Shown: positions 45,246-54,918 of the stretch, in pieces
How the letters are laid out: each line of letters starts with the position of its first letter
Numbering within the stretch: position 1 is the stretch's first letter
NCBI RefSeq assembly: GCF_016680995.1
Contig: NZ_JAEQMG010000010.1
Location: 1 to 64,000, forward strand
Direction of reading: 5' to 3'
From: Ruminococcus difficilis
GTDB lineage: Bacteria > Bacillota_A > Clostridia > Oscillospirales > Acutalibacteraceae
Length of the DNA: 64,000 bases
Notes under the pieces: model-generated
The model's database searches: none
Seen by the model: the letters and a program-made list of their open reading frames with translations, nothing else
What the model was told of the DNA's origin: nothing
Position numbers and translations under genes: made by a program

Positions 45246-45917
45246 ATGGCTTTATATCGTATTTCTGATTTGAATGTAGAAATCAAAACGAATTCACCGT
45301 CCTTTGCCGAGAATATCCGTCGGTATGAGGTGGATTATCAGGCGGATCCGAACATCACGCTCGAGATGAGTGATGACCGCATGATCGAGATGATGGAGGA
45401 ATATGAGGGAATGACCGCCGATAAGGTGGAATCCCTGTATATGGCGACCCTGTATTCATGGGCGATCTTCGACTTCAACGGCTTTCCCATCCGTGCGGTC
45501 GGTGTGGAGAACGACGGCGAATGCACGTTGTTTGCCGCGCCGGATGACAGCTCGATCGATCTGTCGCTGATGATCCCGCAGGATAAGGCGTTTGTCTATT
45601 ACTATCCCGGCATCCGTATGCAGGACGATGATTATTATGTGTTTGACACACCGTTCGGAGAGCTCGGCGGCTTGTCTGTGACCGGCAAAAAGCTCGTGTT
45701 GAAATCGATCGTCTTTGTCGACAGCAGGCGCTTTGATTCGCTCAGAGCGATCGACGCTAAGGATTTTGTGCCGCTGTTCATGCGCGCCGTGTCACAGAAC
45801 GTTCGTCAGGAACGCACCAAGCATACGCTGTTTATCCTCGAGCGCGTGATGCATCGTGTGAAGTTCTTCGGCGTCGGCGACGTTAACGATCTCGACTTCA
45901 TTCTGGAGCGAGTGTAA
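45246..45917 (+). CDS. HPr-kinase-like protein with lost P-loop
   Basis: A 223-residue protein whose overall layout matches the HprK-related kinases that accompany PqqD genes in peptide clusters: N-terminal YRISDLNVEIKTNSP, the central beta region, DDYYVFDTPFGELGGLS (aligned with the family's D-x-Y-x-x-x-TPW-x-GK segment), LKSIVFVDSRR and a helical end with FMRAVSQNV. The position of the ATP-binding P-loop (family form G-x-S-G-x-GKST) reads AAPDDSSIDLS at residues 97-107: no Gly, no Lys. It is therefore probably not a kinase but a scaffold or binding protein. GGAG precedes ATG 45246. Recognition of the family is from memory and context. Confidence 0.65.
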   Translation: MALYRISDLNVEIKTNSPSFAENIRRYEVDYQADPNITLEMSDDRMIEMMEEYEGMTADKVESLYMATLYSWAIFDFNGFPIRAVGVENDGECTLFAAPDDSSIDLSLMIPQDKAFVYYYPGIRMQDDDYYVFDTPFGELGGLSVTGKKLVLKSIVFVDSRRFDSLRAIDAKDFVPLFMRAVSQNVRQERTKHTLFILERVMHRVKFFGVGDVNDLDFILERV

Positions 45918-45924
45918 TTATTCC

Positions 45925-45963
45925 TGTCATTGCGAGGAGCTTCGCTCCGTGGCTATCTCAACC
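45925..45963 (+). repeat. Family B palindrome at the ABC gene start
   Basis: TGTCATTGCG, GGAGCTTCGCTCC hairpin and GTGGCTATCTCAACC. It ends 18 bases before the GTG start of the ABC transporter gene. Confidence 0.75.
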
Positions 45964-45981
45964 TATTTTTCGGAGGGACTT

Positions 45982-47661
45982 GTGTCCAAAAAACATAAAA
46001 GCGCCTTGAGCTGGATCATTCGCAGCTCAAGGCCTCAGTTTATCAACATTATTATATTGGCGATCGTCTACGGCGTGAACGCGTTCATCGGCGTGTATAA
46101 CACCGAATACGCGCGCGAGTTGGTCGACGCGGCTGTCAACGGCGCGAAGGGCGGATCGTTCGACGAGGTGATCCGCTACGGCTTGCTCTATTTCGGTGTG
46201 ACGGTGATTCAGATCATCACGCTGATTCTGGCGCGTGATTTTGGCTTCAAGGTCAGCGCGCGTCTGGATATGAGTATGAAATCCGACCTCTTCTACACGA
46301 TGATGATGAAGGAGTACGGTGATATCTCAAAGTATCATTCCGGCGAATTGATGAACCTCTTGACTAACGATATCAACGTCGTTACGTCCGCGATTGTTTC
46401 TATCATCCCGAGTCTGGTGTTCTTTATCGTCAAGATCATCGGTATCTTCGTCGTACTGATACGCATCGACGTCATTTTCGCGCTGGTATTTGTGATCGGC
46501 GGCGCTCTTGTGTTCCTGATCTCCACTCTGTTTAAGCCGATGACCAAGAGAATGCACAAGAATGTGCAGGAGAGAGAGGGCAAGGTGCGCTCCTTTATGC
46601 AGGAGGGTCTCAGCTCCCTTTTGATGATCAAGACCTTTGACGCGCAGGAAAAGATGAGAGATTCCGCCTTTGAACTGCAGGAGGAATCCTATCGTGCCCA
46701 GCGCAAGCGCAATATCTTCTCCATCATCACCGGTACCGGTATGAGCGCGGTGTTCTCCTTCGCGTTTGTATGGGGACTCGGTTGGGGCGCGTATAATCTC
46801 TTCTACGGGCTGATCTCCTACGGTGTTCTGATGCAGATCACTACGCTGATCGGTCAGATCCGCACCCCGATCCAAGGCATGGCGAATATCTTTCCGACCT
46901 ACTTCAACGCGTTGGCGTCCGCCGAGAGGATCATGGAGATCGAGAATATGCCGGATGAGCAGATCCTTCACAGTGATGTGGACACGGCGCAGGTCTATCG
47001 TGATATGAAGTCGATCTGCTTCGATGATATCAGCTTCTCCTTTGACCGGGATATCGTTCTGGACAGCACCTCGCTGACCATCGATAAGTATGAGTTTGTC
47101 GCGATAGAGGGTATCTCCGGTATCGGCAAGAGCACCTTGATGAAGCTGTTGCTGAGCGTGTATCAGCCGAAATCCGGTGAGATCTATATCAAAACCGAGA
47201 ATGATAAGCTCATTATGGATAAAAGCCTGAGAAAGCTCTTTTCCTATGTGCCGCAGGGTAATTTCCTGCTGTCCGGTACACTGCGCGAGAATATCGCGTT
47301 TGTAGCGCCTGACGCGACGGATGACGATATCATGGAGGCGGCACGGATCGCCTGCGCGCAGGAGTTCATCGCCGAGCTGCCGCAGGGACTCGATACCGTG
47401 ATCTCAGAGCATGGCGGAGGACTGAGTGAGGGACAGGTACAGCGTGTGGCGATCGCGCGCGCTATTCTGACCGGTGCGCCGATCATCCTGCTGGATGAGG
47501 CGACGTCAGCGTTGGATGAGCAGACAGAGCTTGATCTGCTGCGTAATTTGAGAGAATTGAAGAATAAGACTTGTATCCTTATTTCACATAAAAAAGCCGC
47601 CGAGCGCTTCTGCGACAAGACGGTGACGATAGAGAATAAAAAAATCAAGATCCACGAATAG
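45982..47661 (+). CDS. ABC exporter (fused membrane and ATPase domains)
   Basis: A 559-residue half-transporter: six hydrophobic segments in residues about 25-310, then an ATPase domain with Walker A GISGIGKST (about 377-385), Q-loop near VPQGNFLLSG, signature LSEGQVQRVAIARA (from about 481), Walker B IILLDEATSALDE (about 501-513) and the His switch ILISHKK. No peptidase C39 domain, so leader cleavage would need a separate enzyme, such as the S26 protein upstream. GTG 45982 is chosen because CGGAGGG lies 5-6 bases before it; an earlier in-frame ATG (45949) lies in repeat DNA. Probably exports a peptide made with the PqqD cluster. Confidence 0.88.
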   Translation: MSKKHKSALSWIIRSSRPQFINIIILAIVYGVNAFIGVYNTEYARELVDAAVNGAKGGSFDEVIRYGLLYFGVTVIQIITLILARDFGFKVSARLDMSMKSDLFYTMMMKEYGDISKYHSGELMNLLTNDINVVTSAIVSIIPSLVFFIVKIIGIFVVLIRIDVIFALVFVIGGALVFLISTLFKPMTKRMHKNVQEREGKVRSFMQEGLSSLLMIKTFDAQEKMRDSAFELQEESYRAQRKRNIFSIITGTGMSAVFSFAFVWGLGWGAYNLFYGLISYGVLMQITTLIGQIRTPIQGMANIFPTYFNALASAERIMEIENMPDEQILHSDVDTAQVYRDMKSICFDDISFSFDRDIVLDSTSLTIDKYEFVAIEGISGIGKSTLMKLLLSVYQPKSGEIYIKTENDKLIMDKSLRKLFSYVPQGNFLLSGTLRENIAFVAPDATDDDIMEAARIACAQEFIAELPQGLDTVISEHGGGLSEGQVQRVAIARAILTGAPIILLDEATSALDEQTELDLLRNLRELKNKTCILISHKKAAERFCDKTVTIENKKIKIHE

Positions 47662-47770
47662 CTTGTTTCTTGTGTGCAAAGTACACAAATACACGAATGA
47701 TTTTTTGGATTGCTATTCAGTTTATCCCGTGTTATGATAATAGCAAATAAACTGTAAGGAGAGATACTGA

Positions 47771-48361
47771 ATGAAAAGATGGATCGCGGTCTTATTAGCA
47801 GCTGTGTTGGTATGTGCTCTTGCGGCATGCGGCAGTAAAAAACCGAACAACACCAATAATAACAACAATAATAGCAGCAGTTCCTCTTCTGCTGCTCCCA
47901 CTACGGCTCCCCAACCGACGGAATCTCCGGATAAAGAAGTTGTCTTCGGTGATATGAAAATCACCCTTCCCAAGGAGTTCGTCGATAATAAAGCCTTGAT
48001 CCCGAGTGACTCTGACATAAAGTGTTATTACACAAATATGCAAGAGGAGTTGGCTTTTGCCGCGCTTAATGAGGAAAAAAGCGATTTTGCGAAGACCAAA
48101 GTGCAATCTCTTGATGATTATCTGGAGGTTCAGCATGCCAACTCGAAGGGCTCGGTAACAAGTGAGATCAAAGAAGATAACGGTCTTAAATACTTTGACT
48201 ATGAAGCTGAGGGTACCAACGGCACAATATACAAGTATTTTTCAACAGCATTTGAAAGTGATGATTACTACTGGTTTGTTCAGTTCTACACTTCAAAAGA
48301 ACAGTATTCGAAATATGAGTCGAAGTTCCTCCAATGGAGCCGCACCGTAACCGAAGCATAA
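47771..48361 (+). CDS. Secreted lipoprotein of unknown function
   Basis: A 196-residue lipoprotein: signal peptide with lipobox LAAC, Cys20 as lipidation site, an Asn/Ser low-complexity linker (about residues 27-47), and a compact alpha/beta domain (about 55-196; e.g. MKITLPKEFVDNKALIPS, YWFVQFYTSKEQYSKYESKF) similar in style to small PsbP/DUF1795-like extracellular domains. AAGGAG precedes the ATG. It is 110 bp after the ABC gene, possibly with its own promoter. A role as partner of the exporter or of the surface proteins cannot be shown from the sequence. Confidence 0.82.
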   Translation: MKRWIAVLLAAVLVCALAACGSKKPNNTNNNNNNSSSSSSAAPTTAPQPTESPDKEVVFGDMKITLPKEFVDNKALIPSDSDIKCYYTNMQEELAFAALNEEKSDFAKTKVQSLDDYLEVQHANSKGSVTSEIKEDNGLKYFDYEAEGTNGTIYKYFSTAFESDDYYWFVQFYTSKEQYSKYESKFLQWSRTVTEA

Positions 48362-48381
48362 TAATATTTACAAAAACAGAC

Positions 48382-48420
48382 AGCCGGCGCTGAACTCAAC
48401 TGAGATCAGCGCCGGCTTTA
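48382..48420 (+). terminator. Terminator after the lipoprotein gene
   Basis: AGCCGGCGCTGA and TCAGCGCCGGCT form a perfect 12-bp stem followed by TTTAAA. It separates the exporter region from rex. Confidence 0.8.
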
Positions 48421-48489
48421 AACGTTTATGATGTTTTCTTGCGAAGTCCTTGCATACGCGTATTCCTCGTGTGTCAGGACCGTAGTGTT

Positions 48490-49131
48490 TTAACCGATTT
48501 GATTCTTTTCGGTGATTCTGTAACACAGGGTCATCAAGCTGTCGCTGAGGTGTACATTCTCGACAGTGGCGTCCAGATACTTTTTGGAAATATCATAATG
48601 ACTGAAATTCCAGTAGCTGCGAATACCGCAGGCATAGAGCTTGTCGATGATCTTTTCCACAGCCTCCTTCGGCATTGTCAGGATTGCGGTGTCGATCTGA
48701 TTCTCTTTGACATAGTCTTCGATCTTATCATCCGACATCACTTCGATCCCGCGCAGTGATGTCCCGATCAGTTTTTCGTCCTTCTCGAAGATCGCGGTCA
48801 GCTTGAATCCGAGCTTTTCAAAGCTCAGGTGCGTCGCGATCGCCTTGCCGAGATTGCCCGCGCCGATCAGGATCATGTTGTGCTGCTGCTCCAGGCCGAG
48901 GATCTTGCCGATCTCCGTGCGAAGTCCCGCAACGGAATAGCCGTAGCCCTGCTGTCCGAATCCGCCGAAGCAGTTCAGATCCTGACGGATCTGTGACGCG
49001 GTGGAATTCATCATAACGGCGAGCTTTGTAGAAGAGATCTTCTCGATGCCCTCCGAATCCAACTCGGAGAGGTAACGGTAATAGCGGGGCAGTCGTCTGA
49101 TGACCTGTATGGAAACGCCTTCTTTTGGCAT
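48490..49131 (-). CDS. rex: Redox-sensing repressor Rex
   Basis: Senses NADH/NAD+ ratio and represses fermentation and other redox genes. The 213-residue protein has an N-terminal winged helix (residues 1-80; SSTKLAVMMNSTASQIRQDL) and a Rossmann NADH domain with LIGAGNLGKAIATHL near residue 92. GGAG precedes the ATG. It is just 13 bp downstream of icd, so it is probably expressed with aconitase and isocitrate dehydrogenase, which ties the regulator to 2-oxoglutarate and NADPH supply. Confidence 0.95.
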   Translation of the reverse strand: MPKEGVSIQVIRRLPRYYRYLSELDSEGIEKISSTKLAVMMNSTASQIRQDLNCFGGFGQQGYGYSVAGLRTEIGKILGLEQQHNMILIGAGNLGKAIATHLSFEKLGFKLTAIFEKDEKLIGTSLRGIEVMSDDKIEDYVKENQIDTAILTMPKEAVEKIIDKLYACGIRSYWNFSHYDISKKYLDATVENVHLSDSLMTLCYRITEKNQIG

Positions 49132-49144
49132 AGGTGCTTACTCC

Positions 49145-50359
49145 TTACGCAACGATTTCAGTCAGTTTGTCGTGGATCGCGTCGAGGAACTCCTCGGTGT
49201 TGACCTTCTTCTTGTTCTCGAGGGTACTCAGCAGATAGAGGTCACCGGTCATGATACCGCTCTCGATGGTATCGATGGTGGCTTTTTCCAGCTTGTCGGC
49301 AAAATCGACCAGCTCGGGGATCTCGTCCAGCTCACCGCGCTTTCTCAGTGCGCCCGACCACGCGAAGATGGTCGCGACAGAGTTGGTGGAGGTCTCTTCA
49401 CCCTTGAGGTGCTTGTAGTAATGACGCTGTACGGTACCGTGAGCCGCCTCATATTCATAGACGCCGGTGGGGGATACCAGTACGCTGGTCATCATCGCCA
49501 GAGAGCCGAACGCGGTAGCGATCATATCGCTCATCACGTCGCCGTCATAGTTCTTGCAAGCCCAGATATAGCCGCCGTCGGAGCGTACTACACGCGCGAC
49601 AGCGTCGTCGATCAGGGTGTAGAAGTATTCGATACCGGCTTCATCGAACTTCGCCTTGTATTCATTCTCGAATATCTCCGCGAAAATATCCTTGAAGGTG
49701 TGATCGTATTTTTTGGAGATGGTATCCTTGGTCGCGAACCATACATCCTTCTTCTGATCGAGCGCGTAGTTGAAGCAGGCTCTCGCGAAGGACGCGATAG
49801 AGTTGTCGAGGTTGTGCATACCCTGGATGATACCGTCGCTGTTGTCAAAGCTGTGGATCAGCTGACGGCTCTCGTTGCCGTCTTTATCAGTCACACAAAG
49901 CTCCGCCTTGGAACCCTCTTTGACGATCATTTCAGTGTTCTTGTAAACGTCGCCGTATGCGTGACGGGCGATGCAGATGGGCTTTGTCCATGTGGGGATG
50001 TAGGGAGTGATGCCCTTGACGAGGATCGGCTGACGGAAAACGGTGCCGTCGAGGATCGCGCGGATCGTACCGTTGGGGCTCTTCCACATCTCCTTGAGCT
50101 TGTATTCATCCATACGCGCGGCGTTCGGAGTAATGGTCGCGCACTTGACCGCTACGCCGTATTTCTTTGTCGCCTCTGCGGAGTCAACGGTGATCTGATC
50201 GTCGGTCGCGTTGCGCTTCTCAAGACCCAGATCATAATACTCGCTCTTCAGGTCAACAAAGGGGAGAATGAGTTTATCCTTTAACATTTGCCAGATGACT
50301 CTGGTCATCTCGTCGCCGTCCATCTCGACGAGCGGTGTTTTCATTTGAATTTTAGCCAT
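49145..50359 (-). CDS. icd: NADP-dependent isocitrate dehydrogenase
   Basis: Oxidises isocitrate to 2-oxoglutarate. The 404-residue protein is of the eukaryote-like dimeric subfamily: N-terminal [20 protein letters not shown], substrate-binding [16 protein letters not shown] (about residues 95-110) and [24 protein letters not shown] (metal-binding Asp residues). CGGAGGT precedes the ATG. With aconitase upstream on the same strand it provides the oxidative branch from citrate to 2-oxoglutarate for glutamate synthesis, usual in anaerobes with an incomplete cycle. Confidence 0.94.
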   Translation of the reverse strand: MAKIQMKTPLVEMDGDEMTRVIWQMLKDKLILPFVDLKSEYYDLGLEKRNATDDQITVDSAEATKKYGVAVKCATITPNAARMDEYKLKEMWKSPNGTIRAILDGTVFRQPILVKGITPYIPTWTKPICIARHAYGDVYKNTEMIVKEGSKAELCVTDKDGNESRQLIHSFDNSDGIIQGMHNLDNSIASFARACFNYALDQKKDVWFATKDTISKKYDHTFKDIFAEIFENEYKAKFDEAGIEYFYTLIDDAVARVVRSDGGYIWACKNYDGDVMSDMIATAFGSLAMMTSVLVSPTGVYEYEAAHGTVQRHYYKHLKGEETSTNSVATIFAWSGALRKRGELDEIPELVDFADKLEKATIDTIESGIMTGDLYLLSTLENKKKVNTEEFLDAIHDKLTEIVA

Positions 50360-50383
50360 AGTTACCTCCGGTAATCGATGTTA

Positions 50384-50488
50384 ATGTAGGGGAGGGGCTT
50401 GCTCCTCCCGTGAACCTTTGATAAGAACATGTGTATCAGCGAAGCATATGATACGCTTCCGTAGGGACGACCATCGGTCGTCCGCTTG
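50384..50488. repeat. Two family C hairpins between acn and icd
   Basis: TGTAGGGGAGGGGCTTGCTCCTCCC and, 75 bases on, GTAGGGACGACCATCGGTCGTCC, joined by a segment with GTATCAGCGAAGCATATGATAC as a further hairpin. Confidence 0.7.
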
Positions 50489-50508
50489 ACAGTGACGTTC
50501 GAACGGAA

Positions 50509-52440
50509 TTATTTGTTCATCATCGTGTAATTGAGCAGACCGCCCGCGAGGATGATATCCTTCTGGCGCTCGGTCAACGCGCATTTGGTGTTGATCTCAA
50601 CATTCTTCGTCTTGTTGATGATGGTGATGCCGTTGCCTGCCGCGATCTGATCACGGATATTTTCGATATAGAGATTATCGCCGAGATCGATGTTGTTGTA
50701 ATCGTTTTCATCCGCGAATTCCAGCGGAAGGATACCCGCGTTGATCAGGTTCGCTCTGTGGATACGCGCGAAGCTCTTGACCAGTACTGCCTTAACGCCG
50801 AGGTACAGCGGAGCGAGAGCCGCATGCTCACGGGATGAGCCCTGACCGTAGTTGGAGCCGCCGACGATGATCGAGGAGCCCAGCGCCTTGGCGCGGGTCG
50901 GGAACTCGGTATCGCATACGGTGAAGCAGTGCTCGGAGATCGCGGGGATATTGGAGCGCAGGGGCAGGATCTTCGCGCCCGCGGGCATGATGTGATCGGT
51001 GGTGATGTTGTCCTCAACCTTCAAGGAGCAGGAAGCGCTGATATCCTGAGCCATCCCGGAGGTCTTGGGGAATTCCTTGATATTCGGGCCGCGCAGTACC
51101 TCGACCTTGTCCATCTCGTCAACGGACGCGGGCTCGATGACCATGTTGTCGTTGATCAGGAAGTGCTCGGGCATATCGACCTTGTAGCCGTCCGCGTATG
51201 CTCTCGGGTCGGTCATAACACCGGTCAGTGCGGAGACCGCCGCTACCTCGGGAGATACCAGATAGATCTCAGCGTCCTTGGTTCCGCTTCTGCCGAGGAA
51301 GTTGCGGTTGAAGGTTCTCAGAGAAACGCCCTTGGAGTTCGGGGACTGACCCATGCCGATGCAGGGGCCGCACGCGCTCTCGAGGATCCTCGCGCCCGCG
51401 TCGATCAGATCGGATAGCGCGCCGTTCTGCGCGAGCATATTGAGCACCTGCTTGGAGCCGGGCGCGATCGCGAGAGATACGCCGTCGGCAACCGTCTTAC
51501 CCTTCAGGATATGCGCGACCTTCATCAGATCGGCGTAGCTGGAGTTGGTGCAGGAGCCGATACAAACCTGATCGACCTTCATACCCGCCAGTTCTTCAAC
51601 GCTCTTGACAGCGTCGGGGGAGTGGGGGCAAGCCGCCAGAGGCGCCAGCTCGGAAAGGTTGATCACGATGTGCTCGTCATAGACCGCGTCGTCGTCAGCC
51701 TTCAGCTCGGTATATGCGTCCGCTCTGTCCTGAGCCTTCAGGAATTCGAGGGTGTTTTCGTCAGAGGGGAAGATCGAGGTGGTCGCGCCGAGCTCAGCGC
51801 CCATATTGGTGATGGTCGCTCTCTGCGGGACACTCAGTGTCTTGATACCTTCGCCCGTATATTCAATGATCTTGCCTACGCCGCCCTTGACGGACATGAT
51901 GCGCAGCACCTCAAGGATGATATCCTTTGCGGAGACGTTCTCCTGCAGCTCACCCTGTAACTCAACGTTAACGATCTTGGGCATGGTGATGTAATACTCA
52001 CCGCCGCCCATCGCGACCGCTACGTCCAGACCGCCCGCACCGATCGCCAGCATACCGATGCCGCCGCCGGTGGGAGTGTGGGAGTCGGAGCCGATCAGGG
52101 TCTTGCCCGGGATGCCGAAGCGCTCCAAATGAACCTGATGGCAGATACCGTTACCGGGACGCGAGAACCAGATGCCGTGCTTTTTGCACACCGTCTGGAT
52201 GAAACGATGGTCGTCGGCGTTCTCAAAGCCCGTCTGCAAGGTGTTGTGGTCGATGTAAGCGACACTGCGCTCGGTGCGAACGCGGTCGATACCCATCGCC
52301 TCAAATTCCAGATAAGCCATCGTACCGGTGGCGTCCTGTGTCAGCGTCTGGTCGATGCGGATACCGATGTCGGTGCCCTTGATCATCTCGCCGGTGACCA
52401 GATGATTTTTAATGATTTTTTCCGCTAAAGTTAAGCCCAT
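50509..52440 (-). CDS. acnA: Aconitate hydratase
   Basis: Iron-sulfur enzyme converting citrate to isocitrate. The 643-residue protein is the short form common in anaerobes: LeuC-like part with cluster-binding Cys in CIGSCTNSSY (about residue 296-305) and ESACGPCIGMGQSP (about 360-373), then the swivel domain with GSSIIVGGSNYGQGSSREHA (near residue 530). ATAGGAGGAAC precedes the ATG. It lies 150 bp upstream of icd and ends in repeat DNA. The symbol acnA is used in the general sense; the family type is not resolved. Confidence 0.93.
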   Translation of the reverse strand: MGLTLAEKIIKNHLVTGEMIKGTDIGIRIDQTLTQDATGTMAYLEFEAMGIDRVRTERSVAYIDHNTLQTGFENADDHRFIQTVCKKHGIWFSRPGNGICHQVHLERFGIPGKTLIGSDSHTPTGGGIGMLAIGAGGLDVAVAMGGGEYYITMPKIVNVELQGELQENVSAKDIILEVLRIMSVKGGVGKIIEYTGEGIKTLSVPQRATITNMGAELGATTSIFPSDENTLEFLKAQDRADAYTELKADDDAVYDEHIVINLSELAPLAACPHSPDAVKSVEELAGMKVDQVCIGSCTNSSYADLMKVAHILKGKTVADGVSLAIAPGSKQVLNMLAQNGALSDLIDAGARILESACGPCIGMGQSPNSKGVSLRTFNRNFLGRSGTKDAEIYLVSPEVAAVSALTGVMTDPRAYADGYKVDMPEHFLINDNMVIEPASVDEMDKVEVLRGPNIKEFPKTSGMAQDISASCSLKVEDNITTDHIMPAGAKILPLRSNIPAISEHCFTVCDTEFPTRAKALGSSIIVGGSNYGQGSSREHAALAPLYLGVKAVLVKSFARIHRANLINAGILPLEFADENDYNNIDLGDNLYIENIRDQIAAGNGITIINKTKNVEINTKCALTERQKDIILAGGLLNYTMMNK

Positions 52441-52538
52441 AATGTTCCTCCTATATCATAAAGAAATGTTATATGTGGTAAGGCAGTCTGAAAGTAGCGA
52501 CCCTCAGTCCGCCGGTGTTTTATTTTGTCATTGTTTCA

Positions 52539-52636
52539 AGGTTCCCTTTCCTAAGGTGAGATTCTTTCCAAAACTTGTTTTGGGTTACAGAATCCATACA
52601 CCGGAGAGCTGTCCCCGCAAGGGGACTGAGGGTTGC
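52539..52636 (+). repeat. Family A composite with alternative insert
   Basis: TTCCCTTTCCTAAGG, 50-base insert AGATTCTTTCC...ACAGAATCCATACACCGGAG, then AGCTGTCCCCGCAAGGGGACTGAGGGTTGC. The insert resembles that at 45.1 kb. The remaining 350 bp before typA hold a loose CCGGCTCAG/CTGATCCGG hairpin (52694-52720) and AT-rich sequence with TATAAT at 52909, but no gene I can support. Confidence 0.7.
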
Positions 52637-52987
52637 CGCTGAATCGAAGATGTATTTACGAATCTTGTGTGATCGTATTTTTATAAAAAAGCAAAACCGG
52701 CTCAGTGAAAATCCTGATCCGGCTTGTCACTCTTTTCACACACATGGATATTATACTACTTTTTGTCGACAAAGTAAAGGCGGCGCACCGCTTTTTTATA
52801 ACAAAAAAGTGATATATCCTATGTATTAGCAAAGGAACTCACATAATCTGCGGTGAAGTGATTCCTTTTTCGGTGATTTTTAACATAGCATTTATCATAC
52901 GGGAATGATATAATATATAAGTAAAATAAGGAAGTTTGCGCTTATGGCATATTGTCGTGAGCGTTGATGAAAAAACAAGGTGATAGT

Positions 52988-54808
52988 ATGGAGAAAAGAG
53001 AAAATCTGCGCAATATCGCGATCATCGCGCATGTTGACCACGGCAAGACGACACTGGTCGATCAGCTCCTCAGACAGTCGGGTATCTTCCGCACCAATGA
53101 GGTCGTCAATGAGCGCGTCATGGACAGCAACGATCTGGAGCGTGAGCGCGGTATCACGATCCTGTCGAAGAACACCTCCGTCATGTACGGAGATACCAAG
53201 ATCAATATCGTCGATACCCCCGGACATGCCGATTTCGGCGGCGAGGTAGAGCGTATCCTGATGATGGTCGACGGCGTACTGCTGTTGGTCGACGCGTTCG
53301 AGGGCTGTATGCCGCAGACGCGTTTCGTGCTGAAAAAGGCGCTGGGACTGGGCAAGAAGCCGCTGGTCGTCGTCAATAAGATCGACCGTGACGGCGCTCG
53401 TCCCGAAGAGGTCATCGACGAGGTGCTTGATCTGTTCATCGAGCTCGGCGCGGATGACGATCAGCTCGAATTCCCCGTTGTCTACGCGTCGGCGCGTGAG
53501 GGCGTATCCTCGCTCGATCCCTATGAGATGACTCCCGATATGAAGCCGCTGTTTGAGGCGATCATCCGCGAGATCCCCGCTCCCGAGGGTGAGATCGACG
53601 CTCCCTTACAGCTGCTCGTATCCAATATCGAATATGATGAATATGTCGGACGCATCGGCATCGGCAGAGTGGAACGCGGACAGATCAAGTCCGGTCAGCA
53701 GGCGGTGCTGTGCCATCAGGACGGCACCACCTCCAATGTAAAAGTCAGCAAGCTCTATGAGTTCGAGGGCTTGAAGCGCGTCGAATGTGACGAGGCGAAA
53801 ATGGGCGATCTCGTCTGCATCTCCGGTATCGCGGATATCAACATCGGCGAAACCATCTGCGCGCCCGATCATATCGATCCGCTTCCGTTCGTCAAGATCG
53901 ACGAGCCGACCGTATCGATGAACTTCATCGTCAACAATTCGCCGTTCGCGGGTAGAGAGGGCAAGTATGTCACCTCCCGCAACATCCGCGACAGGCTGTT
54001 CAAAGAGGTGGAGACCAATGTGGCGCTCCGCGTGGAGGAGACCGCCTCCGCCGATACCTTCAAGGTTTCCGGCAGAGGCGAGCTCCATCTTTCGATCCTG
54101 ATCGAGACCATGCGCCGTGAGGGCTACGAGTTTCAGGTCAGTCGTCCGCAGGTCATCACCAAGATGATCGACGGCGTTCTGCATGAGCCGATCGAATATC
54201 TGATGATCGAGGTGCCCGAGAATTACGTCGGCGCCGTCATGGAAAAGCTCGGTTCCCGCAAAGCGGAGCTGATCAATATGGGCACGCGTGAGGGCGGCTC
54301 CACTCATATCGAGTTCCGCATCCCGTCCCGCGGTTTGATGGGCTATCGTCCGGAGTTTCTGACCGATACCAACGGCAACGGCATCATGAATCACGTATTC
54401 GATTCCTATGAGCCGTACAAGGGCGATATCGTCACCCGTCATCAGGGTTCTCTGATCGCCTTTGAGACCGGTGAGACCGTCACCTACGGTCTGTACGCGG
54501 CTCAGGAACGCGGCAGACTCTTTGTCGGACCTGGTGTGGACGTCTATGAAGGCATGATCGTCGGCGCTTGTCCCAAGGCGGAGGATATCACCGTCAACGT
54601 CTGCAAAAAGAAGCATATCACCAACACCCGCGCCTCGGGCTCGGATGAAGCGCTCAAGCTCACCCCGCCGTCCATCCTGTCGCTCGAGCAGTGTCTTGAG
54701 TTTATCGCGGATGATGAGCTGGTCGAGGTCACACCCGAGAGCATCCGTATGCGCAAGGAGATCCTCAGCAAGGAACAGCGCATGAAGCACCAGTTCAGGA
54801 ATAAGTGA
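52988..54808 (+). CDS. typA: Translational GTPase TypA/BipA
   Basis: Ribosome-binding GTPase for 50S assembly and growth under stress. The 606-residue protein has the G1 motif [14 protein letters not shown], the G2 region [25 protein letters not shown] (G3), [10 protein letters not shown] (G4), EF-Tu-like domain 2, two EF-G-like domains and the TypA-specific C-terminus. I use ATG 52988 after AAGGTGAT, rather than the ATG 24 bases upstream. Followed at once by a family A repeat. Confidence 0.96.
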   Translation: MEKRENLRNIAIIAHVDHGKTTLVDQLLRQSGIFRTNEVVNERVMDSNDLERERGITILSKNTSVMYGDTKINIVDTPGHADFGGEVERILMMVDGVLLLVDAFEGCMPQTRFVLKKALGLGKKPLVVVNKIDRDGARPEEVIDEVLDLFIELGADDDQLEFPVVYASAREGVSSLDPYEMTPDMKPLFEAIIREIPAPEGEIDAPLQLLVSNIEYDEYVGRIGIGRVERGQIKSGQQAVLCHQDGTTSNVKVSKLYEFEGLKRVECDEAKMGDLVCISGIADINIGETICAPDHIDPLPFVKIDEPTVSMNFIVNNSPFAGREGKYVTSRNIRDRLFKEVETNVALRVEETASADTFKVSGRGELHLSILIETMRREGYEFQVSRPQVITKMIDGVLHEPIEYLMIEVPENYVGAVMEKLGSRKAELINMGTREGGSTHIEFRIPSRGLMGYRPEFLTDTNGNGIMNHVFDSYEPYKGDIVTRHQGSLIAFETGETVTYGLYAAQERGRLFVGPGVDVYEGMIVGACPKAEDITVNVCKKKHITNTRASGSDEALKLTPPSILSLEQCLEFIADDELVEVTPESIRMRKEILSKEQRMKHQFRNK

Positions 54809-54810
54809 TT

Positions 54811-54871
54811 CAGGCTCCCTTTGGTAAAGGGAGCTGTCACATGACATTGTGTCATGTGGCTGAGGGATTGT
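54811..54871 (+). repeat. Family A palindrome with extended second stem
   Basis: GGCTCCCTTTGGTAAAGGGAGC then a 10-bp hairpin TGTCACATGACA/TGTCATGTGGC and GAGGGATTG; sits right behind the typA stop codon. Confidence 0.75.
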
Positions 54872-54918
54872 ATAATTGATCGAACGTAAGTGAGAATCCA
54901 AATAATTTGAATACTGCC

